From the NCBI GenBank assembly GCA_046330435.1, contig JAXLST010000017.1, positions 66,134 through 130,133 on the forward strand: a DNA stretch of 64,000 nt, in the 5' to 3' direction. The position numbers and the translations under genes are program-made. The DNA comes from Ga0077560 sp046330435 (GTDB lineage: Bacteria; Actinomycetota; Thermoleophilia; Miltoncostaeales; Miltoncostaeaceae). Shown here in pieces: positions 34,399 through 43,480 of the stretch; positions within the stretch are counted from its first letter, which is position 1, and each line of letters begins with the position of its first letter. The notes beneath the pieces are model-generated. The model saw only the letters and a list, made by a program, of their open reading frames with translations, ran no database searches and was not told where the DNA came from.

Positions 34399-36608
34399 GC
34401 TTCTCCCCTTGTCGTGTGCGGGTGGGTGAGGTTGCCCCGGGGCTGCTCCGGCACGGCCGCCGACGGCCGGGCCGGGATGGGCGCCGTGACGCGCCCCGGG
34501 AGGAGGCGGTCCATCCATCCGGGGAGCCACCAGTTGGCGCGCCCCATCAGGGTCATCGCGGCGGGGACGAGGACCATCCGCACGACCGTCGCGTCCAGGA
34601 GGATCGCGGTGGCGAGGCCCAGGCCGAACATCTTGGTGGACGGGTCGCCCGCCGCGACGAACCCGAGGAACACCGACACCATGATCATCGCCGCGGAGGT
34701 GATGACCCGGCCGGTGGATGCCAGGCCCCGCACCACCGCCTGGTGGGTGTCGCCGGTGGCGAGGTGGTGCTCCCGGATCCGGGAGAGCAGGAACACCTCG
34801 TAGTCCATGGACAGCCCGAAGACGATGGCGAACATGAACAGCGGGATGAACGAGACGACCGGGACGGCCTGCTCGACGCCGATGAGCGACGCGCCCCAGC
34901 CCCACTGGAACACCATCACCATCACGCCGTAGGCCGCGCCGATGGACAGGAGGTTCAGGACGGCGGCTTTGACCGGCACGACGACCGACCGGAACACGAG
35001 CACCAGGAGCAGCAGGGAGAGCCCCACGACCGCCGCGATGAACGCCGGCAGGCGGTGGGTCACCCGGTCGCTCAGATCGATGAAGTTCGCCGTCTGGCCG
35101 CCCAGGTACGCGCGGGCGCCGGACCCGGCGAGCGCCTCGGGGACCACCTGGTCGCGCAGCCGCAGCAGGGTGCGGCGGCTCGCCGGGTCCTGCGGGGCGG
35201 TCGCCGGGATCGCCGTGATGGAGGCGACATCGGAGCGCCGGTCGACCACTGTCGCCTCGACGCGCGCGATCCCCGGGTCGCGCGCCACCGCATCGGCCAG
35301 GCGGGCGAGCGCCGCCCCGTCCCGCGCACCGTCGACCGCGATGAGGAACGGCCCGTTGATCCCGGGGCCGAATCCCGACGCGACCAGGTCGTACGCCCGC
35401 CGCTCGGTGCGGGAGTCCGGGAGCGTGCCGTCGTCGGGCGTGCCGAGGCGGAGGCCCAGCACCGGCGCGGACAGCGCGAGCCGCAGGATCGTCGCCCCGA
35501 CCGCGTAGGGCCGCGCGTGGCGGGCGACGTGGTGCGCCCACCGCTCCCACCGGGAGCGGTCCGGCCGGCCGGATCCCCCGCGGTGCACGCGGAGCCGGTC
35601 GATGCGCGGGCCGATGAGCCCGAGCAGGCCGGGCAGCAGCGACACCGCTGCGGTGACCATCAGCAGGACGACGACCGCGATGGCGACGCCGGCGGCCGTC
35701 ACGAACGGCAGCCCGGTCACCGCCAGCCCGAGGATCGACACGAGCACCGTGCCGCCGGCGAACACCACGGTGCGGCCGGACGTCGCCACGGCGTGCCCGA
35801 TCGAGTCCGGGATGCCCATGCCCCGGGCCAGGTTCTCGCGGTGGCGAGAGACCAGCAGGAGGGCGTAGTCGATCCCGACGCCCAGCCCCACCATCGCCGC
35901 CATCATCGTGGACCAGCTCGGGATCTGGATCAGGTGCCCCACGAGGGGCAGCAGGCTGATCCCGACCGCCAGGCCGAACAGGGCCAGCACGATCGGCACG
36001 GCCATCGCGATCACCGATCCGAACGCGACCAGCAGGATGATCGCCGCGATCACGACGCCCGCGAGCTCGCCCAGGTTCCCCTGGGGCTGTTCGAAGGCGA
36101 AGTAGAGCTCGCCACCCGCCTCGATCCGCAGCACGTCGCCGGCGGGTGTGCCGCGGGCCGCGCCGAGGGCGTCCTTGAAGCGGTCGAGGTCGCTCGCGTC
36201 GAGCTCCTCCCGGACGGGGTACTGGACCCGGATGAGGGCGACCCGCCCGTCGGCCGAAACGGCCGCCGCCGGGTCGGAGGCGACGCGCACGTTCGGCAAC
36301 GACGCGAACCGCGATCGCACCTGGGCGGCGGCCTCACGCGCCGCGGCGGAGCCGGTGAACGTGACCCCCTCGGCGCGCGGGGTGAGGACGACCTGGGCGG
36401 TCAGCCCCGCCCGGTCGGCGCCCGCTGAGTCCAGCAACTCGACGGCGGTGCGGGAGTCACTTCCGGGGACGTCGAAGCGGTCCTCGAAGTCCTGTCCGAA
36501 TGCCGTCGCCGCGACGAGCACGACGGCCGCGACCGCGAGCCAGGCGCCGATCGTGATGAGCGGCCGCCGTGCGGCGAAGCGGCCGAGTGCGAGGAGTGCG
36601 CGGGACAA
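34395..36608 (-). CDS. MMPL-family transporter (RND superfamily)
   Basis: This protein has about 737 residues in two halves. Each half has one helix, a large exported loop and five further helices, as in MmpL/YdfJ exporters. Diagnostic segments are GLGVGIDYALLLVSRHREN and FGLSMDYEVFLLSRIREHH, with the proton-relay Asp-Tyr pairs. It exports lipids or hydrophobic compounds using the proton gradient. The start is set at TTG 36608 (M-SRALLALGRFAARRPL), where homologues begin. ATGs further upstream give an unlikely basic leader. It is divergent from a two-component system and coupled to the secreted esterase. Confidence 0.9.
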   Translation of the reverse strand: MSRALLALGRFAARRPLITIGAWLAVAAVVLVAATAFGQDFEDRFDVPGSDSRTAVELLDSAGADRAGLTAQVVLTPRAEGVTFTGSAAAREAAAQVRSRFASLPNVRVASDPAAAVSADGRVALIRVQYPVREELDASDLDRFKDALGAARGTPAGDVLRIEAGGELYFAFEQPQGNLGELAGVVIAAIILLVAFGSVIAMAVPIVLALFGLAVGISLLPLVGHLIQIPSWSTMMAAMVGLGVGIDYALLLVSRHRENLARGMGIPDSIGHAVATSGRTVVFAGGTVLVSILGLAVTGLPFVTAAGVAIAVVVLLMVTAAVSLLPGLLGLIGPRIDRLRVHRGGSGRPDRSRWERWAHHVARHARPYAVGATILRLALSAPVLGLRLGTPDDGTLPDSRTERRAYDLVASGFGPGINGPFLIAVDGARDGAALARLADAVARDPGIARVEATVVDRRSDVASITAIPATAPQDPASRRTLLRLRDQVVPEALAGSGARAYLGGQTANFIDLSDRVTHRLPAFIAAVVGLSLLLLVLVFRSVVVPVKAAVLNLLSIGAAYGVMVMVFQWGWGASLIGVEQAVPVVSFIPLFMFAIVFGLSMDYEVFLLSRIREHHLATGDTHQAVVRGLASTGRVITSAAMIMVSVFLGFVAAGDPSTKMFGLGLATAILLDATVVRMVLVPAAMTLMGRANWWLPGWMDRLLPGRVTAPIPARPSAAVPEQPRGNLTHPHTTRGEA

Positions 36609-36765
36609 CGCGGACCGTCCTGGGCGATGGTGGGTACCGGATCGCTCTGGATGGTCGGGGCGTCGGCGTCCCGGCCGCATCGGCGCATCGGCTCGAAGCC
36701 GCCCGGCCGATGGAACGGTCCCCATCTCGCACTTTCGGCCGATGGGGCGGCCGCGGCGCCCGGCC

Positions 36766-36771
36766 TACGAT
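36766..36771 (+). promoter_or_regulatory. -10 element TACGAT for a leaderless transcript
   Basis: TACGAT ends 6 nt before GTG 36778 with no ribosome binding site between. It drives the kinase/regulator pair. Confidence 0.5.
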
Positions 36772-36777
36772 TCACGT

Positions 36778-37923
36778 GTGCGCGCGGCCCTGACGTCCTT
36801 CTGGAACGAACCGCCGGTCGCCGATCCGCCGCGTCGTGTGTGGCGCGACTGGGCGCTGGTCTCCCTGCTGGTGCCGGCGTGCGTGGTCGAGGCGGTCGTC
36901 CGGGAGGACCTCCCGTACCGCTGGCTCAGCCTCGCCGTCGCGCTTGCCGGCATCCCGTTCCTGCTCGTGCGCCGCACGCATCCGCTGTGCTGCGTGGCCC
37001 TGGTCTTCGGGCCCGCGCTCGCGTTGAACATCCCGTGGCTGGTGCGCGGTGGCGACGGGAACCCCCCGGGCCTCAACACGTACGCCTACTGCCTGCTGTT
37101 CTCCTACGCGCTGTTCCGGTGGGGCTCGGGGCGGCACGGGGTGATGGGGCTGGGGATCATGCTGGTGCCGGCCACGGTCATCACGGCGTTCGAGAACAGC
37201 GGGGCGAGCGAGCCGGTGGGCGGGTTCGTCGTGTTCTTCGCCGTCGTCGCGGTGGCACTCGCGGTGCGGTACCGCACCCGCGCACGGGCGTCGGAGCTCG
37301 ACGAGGTGCGCGCACGAGAACGTGAGGCGCTCGCGCGGGACCTCCACGACACCGTCGCCCACCACCTGTCGGCGATCGCGATCCGCGCGCAGGCGGGCAT
37401 CGCCGTGGCGGCCGCGGATCCCGGCGCGGCGGTGGAGTCGCTTCGCATCATCGACGCGGAGGCGTCGCGTACCCTCGCCGAGATGCGCACGATCGTCCGG
37501 GAGCTGCGGACGTCCGGTCCCGCGGAGTTCACGCCCCTCCCGGGCATCGTCGACGTGCGCGAGTTCGCGCAAACCGCGCCGGGGGATCCGCCGGTGCACG
37601 TGGATCTCGACGGTGATCCGGAGGGTGTGCCTGCACCGGTTGCCGCGGCGGCGTACCGGCTGGTGCAGGAGTCGATCACGAACGCCCGGCGCCATGCCCG
37701 GCGGGCCACCCGCATCGATGTCCTGGTGCGCACCGGTGCGGACGTCGTGACCGTGGAGGTCACCGACGACGGCGACGCATCCATCCGCACCGGCGAGGGG
37801 TTCGGCATCGTCGGGATGGTTGAGCGCGCGGAGCGACTGGGCGGCACGTGCGTCGCCGGGCCGCGTCACGGCGGTGGTTGGGCGGTCACCGCGGTGCTGC
37901 CCCTGCGGGGGGCGTCGGCGTGA
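36778..37923 (+). CDS. Sensor histidine kinase (NarL-type, HisKA_3)
   Basis: The 381-residue protein has about five to six N-terminal transmembrane helices (to about residue 165), then a short linker and a HisKA_3 dimerisation domain with the phospho-His in ARDLHDTVAHHLSAIAIRAQ. A HATPase domain follows (YRLVQESITNARRHARRA, DDGDAS, GEGFGIVGMVERAERLGG). It is a membrane kinase that phosphorylates the next gene's product; the two overlap (GTGA). It lies divergently beside the MMPL/esterase operon, a plausible target. Confidence 0.93.
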   Translation: MRAALTSFWNEPPVADPPRRVWRDWALVSLLVPACVVEAVVREDLPYRWLSLAVALAGIPFLLVRRTHPLCCVALVFGPALALNIPWLVRGGDGNPPGLNTYAYCLLFSYALFRWGSGRHGVMGLGIMLVPATVITAFENSGASEPVGGFVVFFAVVAVALAVRYRTRARASELDEVRAREREALARDLHDTVAHHLSAIAIRAQAGIAVAAADPGAAVESLRIIDAEASRTLAEMRTIVRELRTSGPAEFTPLPGIVDVREFAQTAPGDPPVHVDLDGDPEGVPAPVAAAAYRLVQESITNARRHARRATRIDVLVRTGADVVTVEVTDDGDASIRTGEGFGIVGMVERAERLGGTCVAGPRHGGGWAVTAVLPLRGASA

Positions 37924-38582
37924 GCATCCGGGTGCTGGTGGCCGACGATCAGGAGATCGTGCGCACGGGCCTGGCGATGATCCTCGGTGCGCAGCCGGGG
38001 ATCGAGGTCGTCGGGCAGGCCGCCGACGGGCGCGAGGCCGTGGAGCAGGCCCTCCGCCTTCGCCCGGACGTGTGCCTGTTCGACATCCGCATGCCGGTGA
38101 TGGATGGCGTGGAGGCGACCCGCCGCCTCGCCGGCCCGGACGTCGCCGACCCCATGGCGGTGGTGGTCATCACAACCTTCGACCTGGACCAGTACGTCCA
38201 TGGCGCCCTGAAGGCCGGCGCCCGCGGGTTCCTGCTCAAGGACGCGGGCCCGGAGCTGCTCGTGCAGGCGATCCACGCCGCCGCGAGCGGCGACGCGCTG
38301 ATCGCCCCCAGTGTCACCGCCCGCCTGCTCTCGACGTTCGCCGATGCCGGCGGCGTCGCACCCGCCCCTCCGCGTGAACCGCTCACGGAGCGTGAGGAGG
38401 AGGTGCTCGCCACCCTCGCCCGCGGCCGCACGAACACCGAGATCGCGGACGAGCTTTACATCAGCCTCAGCACCGTCAAGACCCACGTCGCGAGCCTCAT
38501 GGACAAGCTCGGCGCCCGGAACCGCGTGGAGATCGCCATCTGGGCCCACGAGACCGGGAGGGCGGGACGCGGCGGGAGCTGA
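37920..38582 (+). CDS. NarL-type response regulator
   Basis: The 220-residue protein has a receiver domain (RVLVADDQEIVRTGLAMILG; phospho-Asp in VCLFDIRMPVMDG; Lys in FLLKDAG) and a LuxR-type DNA-binding domain (LTEREEEVLATLARGRTNTE, ISLSTVKTHVASLMDKL). It is translationally coupled to the kinase. The pair has the layout of LiaRS/DesKR-like systems that often control neighbouring membrane transporters. Confidence 0.94.
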   Translation: MSIRVLVADDQEIVRTGLAMILGAQPGIEVVGQAADGREAVEQALRLRPDVCLFDIRMPVMDGVEATRRLAGPDVADPMAVVVITTFDLDQYVHGALKAGARGFLLKDAGPELLVQAIHAAASGDALIAPSVTARLLSTFADAGGVAPAPPREPLTEREEEVLATLARGRTNTEIADELYISLSTVKTHVASLMDKLGARNRVEIAIWAHETGRAGRGGS

Positions 38583-38716
38583 GCGGGCCGAGGTCGGTCC
38601 CGGGGCCGGCGGCCACGACCTCTGCTCGCGGTGGCTGACCCACGATCGTCATGGCACGTCTCGGCTGGTCGAATTGCGGCCCTGTTGTCTCCCTCGGCAC
38701 GGCGAAGTGACGGTGT

Positions 38717-38986
38717 GTGACACTCGTTGTTCTCCGTACCGGCAAGGCTCAGCCGATGCCCCGCGACCCCGAGATGGCGCTCAAGCTGAGTGCGCATGCC
38801 CGACGCCGAATGCGTTTGCGCAGCATCTCAGTCGAGGAGGTCTTGCAGGTGATCGCCCTGTGCCCCAAACCCAAACAACAGAGCGACGGGACCCTGTTCT
38901 TCGAGGCGTGGGTGGGCGGCCGGCCGCTCGGGGTGGTGCGTGCGCTGGATGCCACAATCGTGACCGTGCTGGACTTCTCCCGATGA
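38717..38986 (+). CDS. DUF4258-type protein, possible toxin
   Basis: The 89-residue basic protein has the core LSAHARRRMRLRSISVEEVLQV and ends GRPLGVVRALDATIVTVLDFSR, the HxxxR...I pattern of DUF4258. This fold is related to RelE/BrnT-like ribonuclease toxins. The next gene is a DUF2283 protein 18 bp away, and the two families are often paired. The start is uncertain: GTG 38717, or ATG 38756 or 38774, which gives MALKLSAHARRRM. Confidence 0.7.
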   Translation: MTLVVLRTGKAQPMPRDPEMALKLSAHARRRMRLRSISVEEVLQVIALCPKPKQQSDGTLFFEAWVGGRPLGVVRALDATIVTVLDFSR

Positions 38987-39004
38987 CGCTGGTTCGCTAC
39001 TGAC

Positions 39005-39262
39005 ATGACCCGCCCCATCCGCATCGAGTACGACCCCACCGTCGACGCCCTGGCGATCGATTTCCCCGGCGCCGATGACGGCGCCTCGGCGAAGCTCGTC
39101 CGGCTCGACCGGGACCGCGCCCTCGACTACGACGCTCAGGGTCGCCTGATCTCGATCGAACTCCTCAACGTCTCGAAGGGCGTCGTCCTCGACGGACTTC
39201 CTGAGCCTGAGGTGGTTCGTGACGCGCTGCACCTGGTCGGGCCCCGGCACGCCGCCGCCTAA
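39005..39262 (+). CDS. DUF2283-type protein, possible antitoxin
   Basis: The 85-residue acidic protein IRIEYDPTVDALAIDFPGAD, then RDRALDYDAQGRLISIELLN and VSKGV is a textbook DUF2283 sequence. It follows the DUF4258 gene by 18 bp. Such small pairs are predicted toxin-antitoxin modules; activity is not shown for most of them. Confidence 0.8.
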   Translation: MTRPIRIEYDPTVDALAIDFPGADDGASAKLVRLDRDRALDYDAQGRLISIELLNVSKGVVLDGLPEPEVVRDALHLVGPRHAAA

Positions 39263-39300
39263 CGCGGAACCAGTCCGAATCCGGTCAGCAGGAGGGTGAC

Positions 39301-39774
39301 GTGGGAAGCGATGCGCAGGGTGGCTGGGCGCCGCACCCGGACGGCGGGCAACCAAGTGAGGAACTCGGACCGGTCCCAGCCGGCCGGATCGTCGGGCTCG
39401 GTGCACTGTGCGAGTTGGCGCCCAATCCCCGGCTCGACCAGAAGGCGCAGAGCTTTCACGTCAGCGAGTTCTTGCTCATGGACGACGGCCGGCGCGTCAC
39501 CCTGCACCGAGAGCGCGGCCTGACGCTCAGCGGGGCGCGCACCGTCGGTGTCCCGGGTTCCACGGCTCCACGTGTGGGTCTCACGCCGGAGAACCTGATC
39601 GCGCAGGTCCTGAACGTGGTGCTCCCGGATGACGGCGACGAACCCCACCCCTGGGAGTGGCTGGCCGGCCTGGCCGGAACGCGCGGTCTGGAGGCAACTG
39701 CGGACGACCTGCGCGGTCTGCCGTATGAGGTCATCCTGGCTGACGACGTCCAGCGGTGGCTCACGGGGTCCTGA
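39301..39774 (+). CDS. Hypothetical protein (157 aa)
   Basis: GTG 39301 is preceded by AGGAGG at 5-nt spacing, which sets the start. The product is soluble with FHVSEFLLMDDGRRVTLHRE in the middle and a C-terminal helical part rich in Trp and Asp (HPWEWLAGLAGTRGLEATAD, LPYEVILADDVQRW). I do not recognise a family. It follows the DUF4258/DUF2283 pair on the same strand. Confidence 0.6.
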   Translation: MGSDAQGGWAPHPDGGQPSEELGPVPAGRIVGLGALCELAPNPRLDQKAQSFHVSEFLLMDDGRRVTLHRERGLTLSGARTVGVPGSTAPRVGLTPENLIAQVLNVVLPDDGDEPHPWEWLAGLAGTRGLEATADDLRGLPYEVILADDVQRWLTGS

Positions 39775-39964
39775 CCCGCGTGGCCCCGCGAGTGGGGGCG
39801 CCCACGAGCTCAAGGAGGTCGCACCAAGCCGCCGACCCCAGCCGGTCTTCGAACTCACTCTGAAGTGGTGCCGTCACGTGCAGACGACACCTCCAACCGA
39901 GGATGCTGTTCGAGGGTGGCGGGGACCGCCGCGTCCAGAAGACCCTCAGCTCGTGCCGAGGAAG

Positions 39965-40038
39965 CGCGCCCGGGAGGATTCGAACCTCCGACCGGCGGAT
40001 TAGAAGTCCGCTGCTCTATCCAGCTGAGCTACGAGCGC
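39965..40038 (-). tRNA. tRNA-Arg (anticodon UCU)
   Basis: Acceptor stem GCGCTCG/CGGGCGC contains one G-T wobble. Anticodon stem GCGGA/TCCGC encloses CTTCTAA, giving UCU. The T-loop is GGTTCGAATCC. It is downstream of, and convergent with, the preceding hypothetical gene; 39775-39964 holds no other gene that I can see. Confidence 0.95.
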
Positions 40039-40066
40039 ATTGGCCGGTCGAACCGGCCCCTCGACG

Positions 40067-40804
40067 TTACCCCACGCCGGGGACGGCCGTCGGAGCGGGG
40101 TCCCCGTCCACGTCCTCGGCGACGCGGAGACGGCGGTCGGCGATGTGGAGCCTTCGGTCGGCGATGGCATCGAGCAGGCGCAGATCGTGACTCGCGACGA
40201 GCACTGCGGTTCCCTCCGCCCGGGCCTCGAGGAGGAGGGCGGCGACCGATGCGGCGGTCGTGACGTCCAGGGCGCTCGTGGGCTCGTCGGCGACCAGGAG
40301 GTCCGGTTCGGCGACGAGGGCGCGGGCGACGGCAACGCGCTGGCACTGCCCCACCGACAGCCGGCCGGGCCGCTGCCGCTCGTCGACGCGGCCCAGGCCG
40401 ACGCGCGAGAGGGCGGCGCGGGCCCGGTCGCGGACCTCGGCGGCGGGCACACCCGACAGGCGCAGCGGCTGCTCGACCGAACGCAGGATCGACCACAGGG
40501 GGTCGAGGGTGGCGCGCGCGTCCTGAGCGATCCAGCCGATGCTGCCCGGGGCGGCGCGGCGCGCCTCCCACGGGGGACGCAGGCCGGTCTGCGTGCGCAC
40601 CGACACCACTCCGGCCGTGGGCTCGAGTTCACCGCACAGCAGCGATGCGAGCGTCGACTTGCCGCTCCCCGACGGCCCCGACACGCCCACCAGCTCCCCG
40701 GCCCGCAGATCGAGGTGCACGTCGTCGAGCACGACGTGCGCGCGGCCACGCCGGTGCCGGTGCAACGACACGCCCGCAAGCCGGGCGACGCTCGCGATCG
40801 TCAT
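40067..40804 (-). CDS. ABC transporter ATPase (DppF/OppF-like)
   Basis: This ATPase has about 245 residues, with Walker A GPSGSGKST, the Q-loop in GWIAQDARATLD, signature LSVGQCQRVAVARAL, Walker B LLVADEPTSAL and switch His in VASHDLR. The signature reads SVGQ rather than SGGQ. The ATG at 40804 overlaps the stop of the upstream ATPase (ATGA). It is the last gene of a five-gene peptide/nickel-type importer and forms a heterodimer with the other ATPase at the inner membrane. Confidence 0.92.
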   Translation of the reverse strand: MTIASVARLAGVSLHRHRRGRAHVVLDDVHLDLRAGELVGVSGPSGSGKSTLASLLCGELEPTAGVVSVRTQTGLRPPWEARRAAPGSIGWIAQDARATLDPLWSILRSVEQPLRLSGVPAAEVRDRARAALSRVGLGRVDERQRPGRLSVGQCQRVAVARALVAEPDLLVADEPTSALDVTTAASVAALLLEARAEGTAVLVASHDLRLLDAIADRRLHIADRRLRVAEDVDGDPAPTAVPGVG

Positions 40805-41703
40805 GCCGGGAAATGACATGCCACATCTCCTTCGGGAAGCGGGGTCGTCGCGCACATCTGCTCCGCGCACCGGCACCGCGGCCGGAACGCGCAGCCGGCG
40901 TCCGCCGCACGGGGATCCGGGGGATCGCCCGGCAGGGGGGCGGGCGGGAGACCGGTCCGGGGCAGCGCATCCACCAGAGCCGCCGAGTACCGGTGCCGCG
41001 GGCGGGCCAGCACCCGCCCGGCGGGTCCGCGCTCCACCACGCGGCCCGCGTACATCACCAGGGCCGTGTCCGCGGCCCGTGCCGCCACGTCGAGGTCATG
41101 GGTGACCAGCAGCATCGACGGTGCCTCCTCGGCGAGCACGGCCAGCGTCGTGTCGATCGCCTCGTGGTCGAGGGCGCTCGTGGGCTCATCCGCCAGCACC
41201 AGCTCCGGGCCGTGTACCGTTGCCGCGGCGATCGCCGCGCGCTGGAGCATCCCTCCGCTCCAGGTGTGCGGGAACGAGCGCGCGCGAGCCGCGTGCGGTG
41301 CGATGCCAAGACGCTCGAACCGCTCCGCCGCCGCCTCCGCGGACAGCCGCAGGCCGTGCGCCCGAGCTGCCTCGGTGAGGTGGTGCCGCACCGTGCGCAA
41401 CGGATCGATCGCCGCATACGGATCCTGCGGGACGTACCCCACGGTCCTGCCGCGGAGCCGCCGCAGGTCCCGCTCCCGCGCGGAGGTGACCTCCACGCCC
41501 GCGAGCCGCACCCGCCCCGACACCGCGGTGCCGCGCGGCAGGAGCCCGAGGATCGCCGCCACGAGAGTGGACTTGCCGCTGCCGGACTCCCCCACCACCG
41601 CCACCCGGTCACCGCGGTGCAACACCAGGTCGACGCCGCGCAGGGCGCGGGTGCCGTCGGGGTAGGTCACATGCAGGTCGCGCACCGCCAGGAGAGCGCT
41701 CAT
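40801..41703 (-). CDS. ABC transporter ATPase (DppD/OppD-like)
   Basis: The 300-residue ATPase has Walker A GESGSGKST, Q-loop GYVPQDPYAAIDP, signature WSGGMLQRAAIAAA, Walker B LVLADEPTSALD and switch LLVTHDLD. A C-terminal Cys cluster (CAFRPRCRCAEQMC) is the oligopeptide/dipeptide ABC C-terminal motif, which binds an Fe-S cluster in some members. It overlaps both neighbours by 4 nt. Confidence 0.94.
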   Translation of the reverse strand: MSALLAVRDLHVTYPDGTRALRGVDLVLHRGDRVAVVGESGSGKSTLVAAILGLLPRGTAVSGRVRLAGVEVTSARERDLRRLRGRTVGYVPQDPYAAIDPLRTVRHHLTEAARAHGLRLSAEAAAERFERLGIAPHAARARSFPHTWSGGMLQRAAIAAATVHGPELVLADEPTSALDHEAIDTTLAVLAEEAPSMLLVTHDLDVAARAADTALVMYAGRVVERGPAGRVLARPRHRYSAALVDALPRTGLPPAPLPGDPPDPRAADAGCAFRPRCRCAEQMCATTPLPEGDVACHFPA

Positions 41704-42515
41704 ACCTGGATCCCTCCCTCGTACGCGCGCTCACCGGAGGCGACGAACGGGAGCACCACCAGCAGCACCATCGCCGAGGGCGCCAGCAGCATCCACGGTG
41801 CGTCCAGCACGAAGTCCTGGCCGTCACGGAGCATGAGCCCGAGGTCCGGGTCGGGCTGCTGGGCGCCCAGGCCCATGAACCCCAGCGCCGCCATGGCGAG
41901 CACCACGTACCCCACGTCCATGCACGCCACCACCACCAGACCGCGGGCGACGTGGGGGACGACGTGGTCGCGCAGCAACCGCGGCGTGCCGGCCCCCGCG
42001 ACCCGCGCCGCGCGGACGAACCGCCCGCGCCGCAACTGCGCCGCGTGCTGCTCGGCGAGGCGCGCGTACCAGGCCCACCCCACCAGGCACAGCGCGAGCA
42101 TGGTGTTGCGCACCCCGGGGCCGAGGGCACCGATGATCGCGATCGCCACGATGATCCCGGGGATGCCGAGCACCAGCGAGATGGCGCCCGACAGCACCCC
42201 GCCGATGCGGCGCGGCGCGAGGCCCGCCGCGGTCCCCACCAGCAGCCCCGCGGTCCATGACACCGCCACCACCGCCAGCGCGGCGAACACGACGGTGCGG
42301 GTCCCGGACAGGAGCCGCAGCAGGACGTCCCGGCCGAAGTCGTCGGTGCCCAGCAGGTGCCCGCCACCGGGCGCCGCCAGGGCGTCGTGCAGGTGCTGAT
42401 CGAGCGGGTCGCCAGGCACCAGCACCGGGGCGAGGGTCACCGCGGTCAGCACCGCCACCAGCACCAGCACCGGCGCGGGCAGAGCCCGGAGGCGGCTCCA
42501 GATGCCCGCGGTCAC
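41700..42515 (-). CDS. ABC transporter permease (DppC-like)
   Basis: The 271-residue permease has an N-terminal helix, the GTDDFGRDVLLRLLSGTRTV entry motif, about five further helices and the EAA-type loop FVRAARVAGAGTPRLLRDHV. GTG 42515 overlaps the stop of the upstream permease (GTGA). It forms the membrane channel with the DppB-like protein. Confidence 0.93.
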   Translation of the reverse strand: MTAGIWSRLRALPAPVLVLVAVLTAVTLAPVLVPGDPLDQHLHDALAAPGGGHLLGTDDFGRDVLLRLLSGTRTVVFAALAVVAVSWTAGLLVGTAAGLAPRRIGGVLSGAISLVLGIPGIIVAIAIIGALGPGVRNTMLALCLVGWAWYARLAEQHAAQLRRGRFVRAARVAGAGTPRLLRDHVVPHVARGLVVVACMDVGYVVLAMAALGFMGLGAQQPDPDLGLMLRDGQDFVLDAPWMLLAPSAMVLLVVLPFVASGERAYEGGIQV

Positions 42516-43480
42516 CGGGGACCGCCCCGCAGGCGCGGATCCAGCGCCCACGCCGCCGCCCGTGTGAGGTCGTTCGCCACGCGGAACGCCACGATCGACA
42601 ACAGCACCGTCGCCTGCAGCACCGGGAGGTCCCGTTCCATCGCCGCCTGCGCGGCGTACTGGCCCATGCCGGGCCAGGTGAACACCACCTCCACCACCGT
42701 CGTGGCCCCCAGGAGCGCGCCCAGCCCCAGGCCGATGAACGGCAGGAACCGCAGCATGACCGCGGGCAGCACGTGGCCGCGCAGGATGCGGGCCGGGGGT
42801 ACGCCGCGGGCACGTGCGACCCGCACGGCATCGGACGACAGCGCGTCGACCGCCATGGCCCGCACCGGTCGCGCCCACGCGGCCGCCATCGCCGTACCCA
42901 GCACCGACGCCGGCAACAGCGCACCGGACACCGACCCGTCGGCGAGCACCCGCCCGATGCCCAGGTCGGTCACCATGAACTGCAGCACCAGCACCCCCAC
43001 CACGAACGCCGGCACCGCCGCGAACACCGACACCCCCGCGCGCAGCACGTGGTCGGCCGGGCGCCCGGCGCGCAACGCGCCCGCCAGGCCGAGCACCAGC
43101 GCCAGCACCACGGCGATCACCAGGGCGGTCACGCCCAGCAGCAGCGTGTTGCCGATGCGCGGCCCCAGCAGGTCGGAGACGTCGGCGGGCGTCGCCCACG
43201 AACGCCCCAGGTCGCCGTGGGCGACGTCGCCGATCCAGTGGACCATCCGGCTGAGGAACGGGTGGTCCAGGCCGATCTCGGCGCGTTTGGCCGCCACCTC
43301 CGCCTCGCTGGGGATGCGGCTGGTCTGCGTCGCCATCAGGGTGAACGCCGGGTCACCGGGCACCAGCAGCTCCAGCGAGAACACGGCGGCCGCCGACAGC
43401 AGGAGCATGAGCAGGAACCCCGCGAGCCGGCGGCCCGCGGTGACGGCGAGCGCCACCGCGGACGGCCGGCCCGCCGTCAT
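42512..43480 (-). CDS. ABC transporter permease (DppB-like)
   Basis: The 322-residue permease has the typical N-terminal helix (LAGFLLMLLLSAAAVFSLEL, VPGDPAF), an exported loop and the EAA loop SSDAVRVARARGVPPARILR with GHVLP, then FTWPGMGQYAAQAAMERDLP. It pairs with the DppC-like permease. Its ATG overlaps the stop of the solute-binding protein gene by 4 nt. Confidence 0.93.
   Translation of the reverse strand: MTAGRPSAVALAVTAGRRLAGFLLMLLLSAAAVFSLELLVPGDPAFTLMATQTSRIPSEAEVAAKRAEIGLDHPFLSRMVHWIGDVAHGDLGRSWATPADVSDLLGPRIGNTLLLGVTALVIAVVLALVLGLAGALRAGRPADHVLRAGVSVFAAVPAFVVGVLVLQFMVTDLGIGRVLADGSVSGALLPASVLGTAMAAAWARPVRAMAVDALSSDAVRVARARGVPPARILRGHVLPAVMLRFLPFIGLGLGALLGATTVVEVVFTWPGMGQYAAQAAMERDLPVLQATVLLSIVAFRVANDLTRAAAWALDPRLRGGPR

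Noticed and set aside
39775..39964. Small gene or RNA before tRNA-Arg
   Set aside because: The open frames here are short, lack RBS or leaderless signals and run into the tRNA; no stable conserved structure was apparent.
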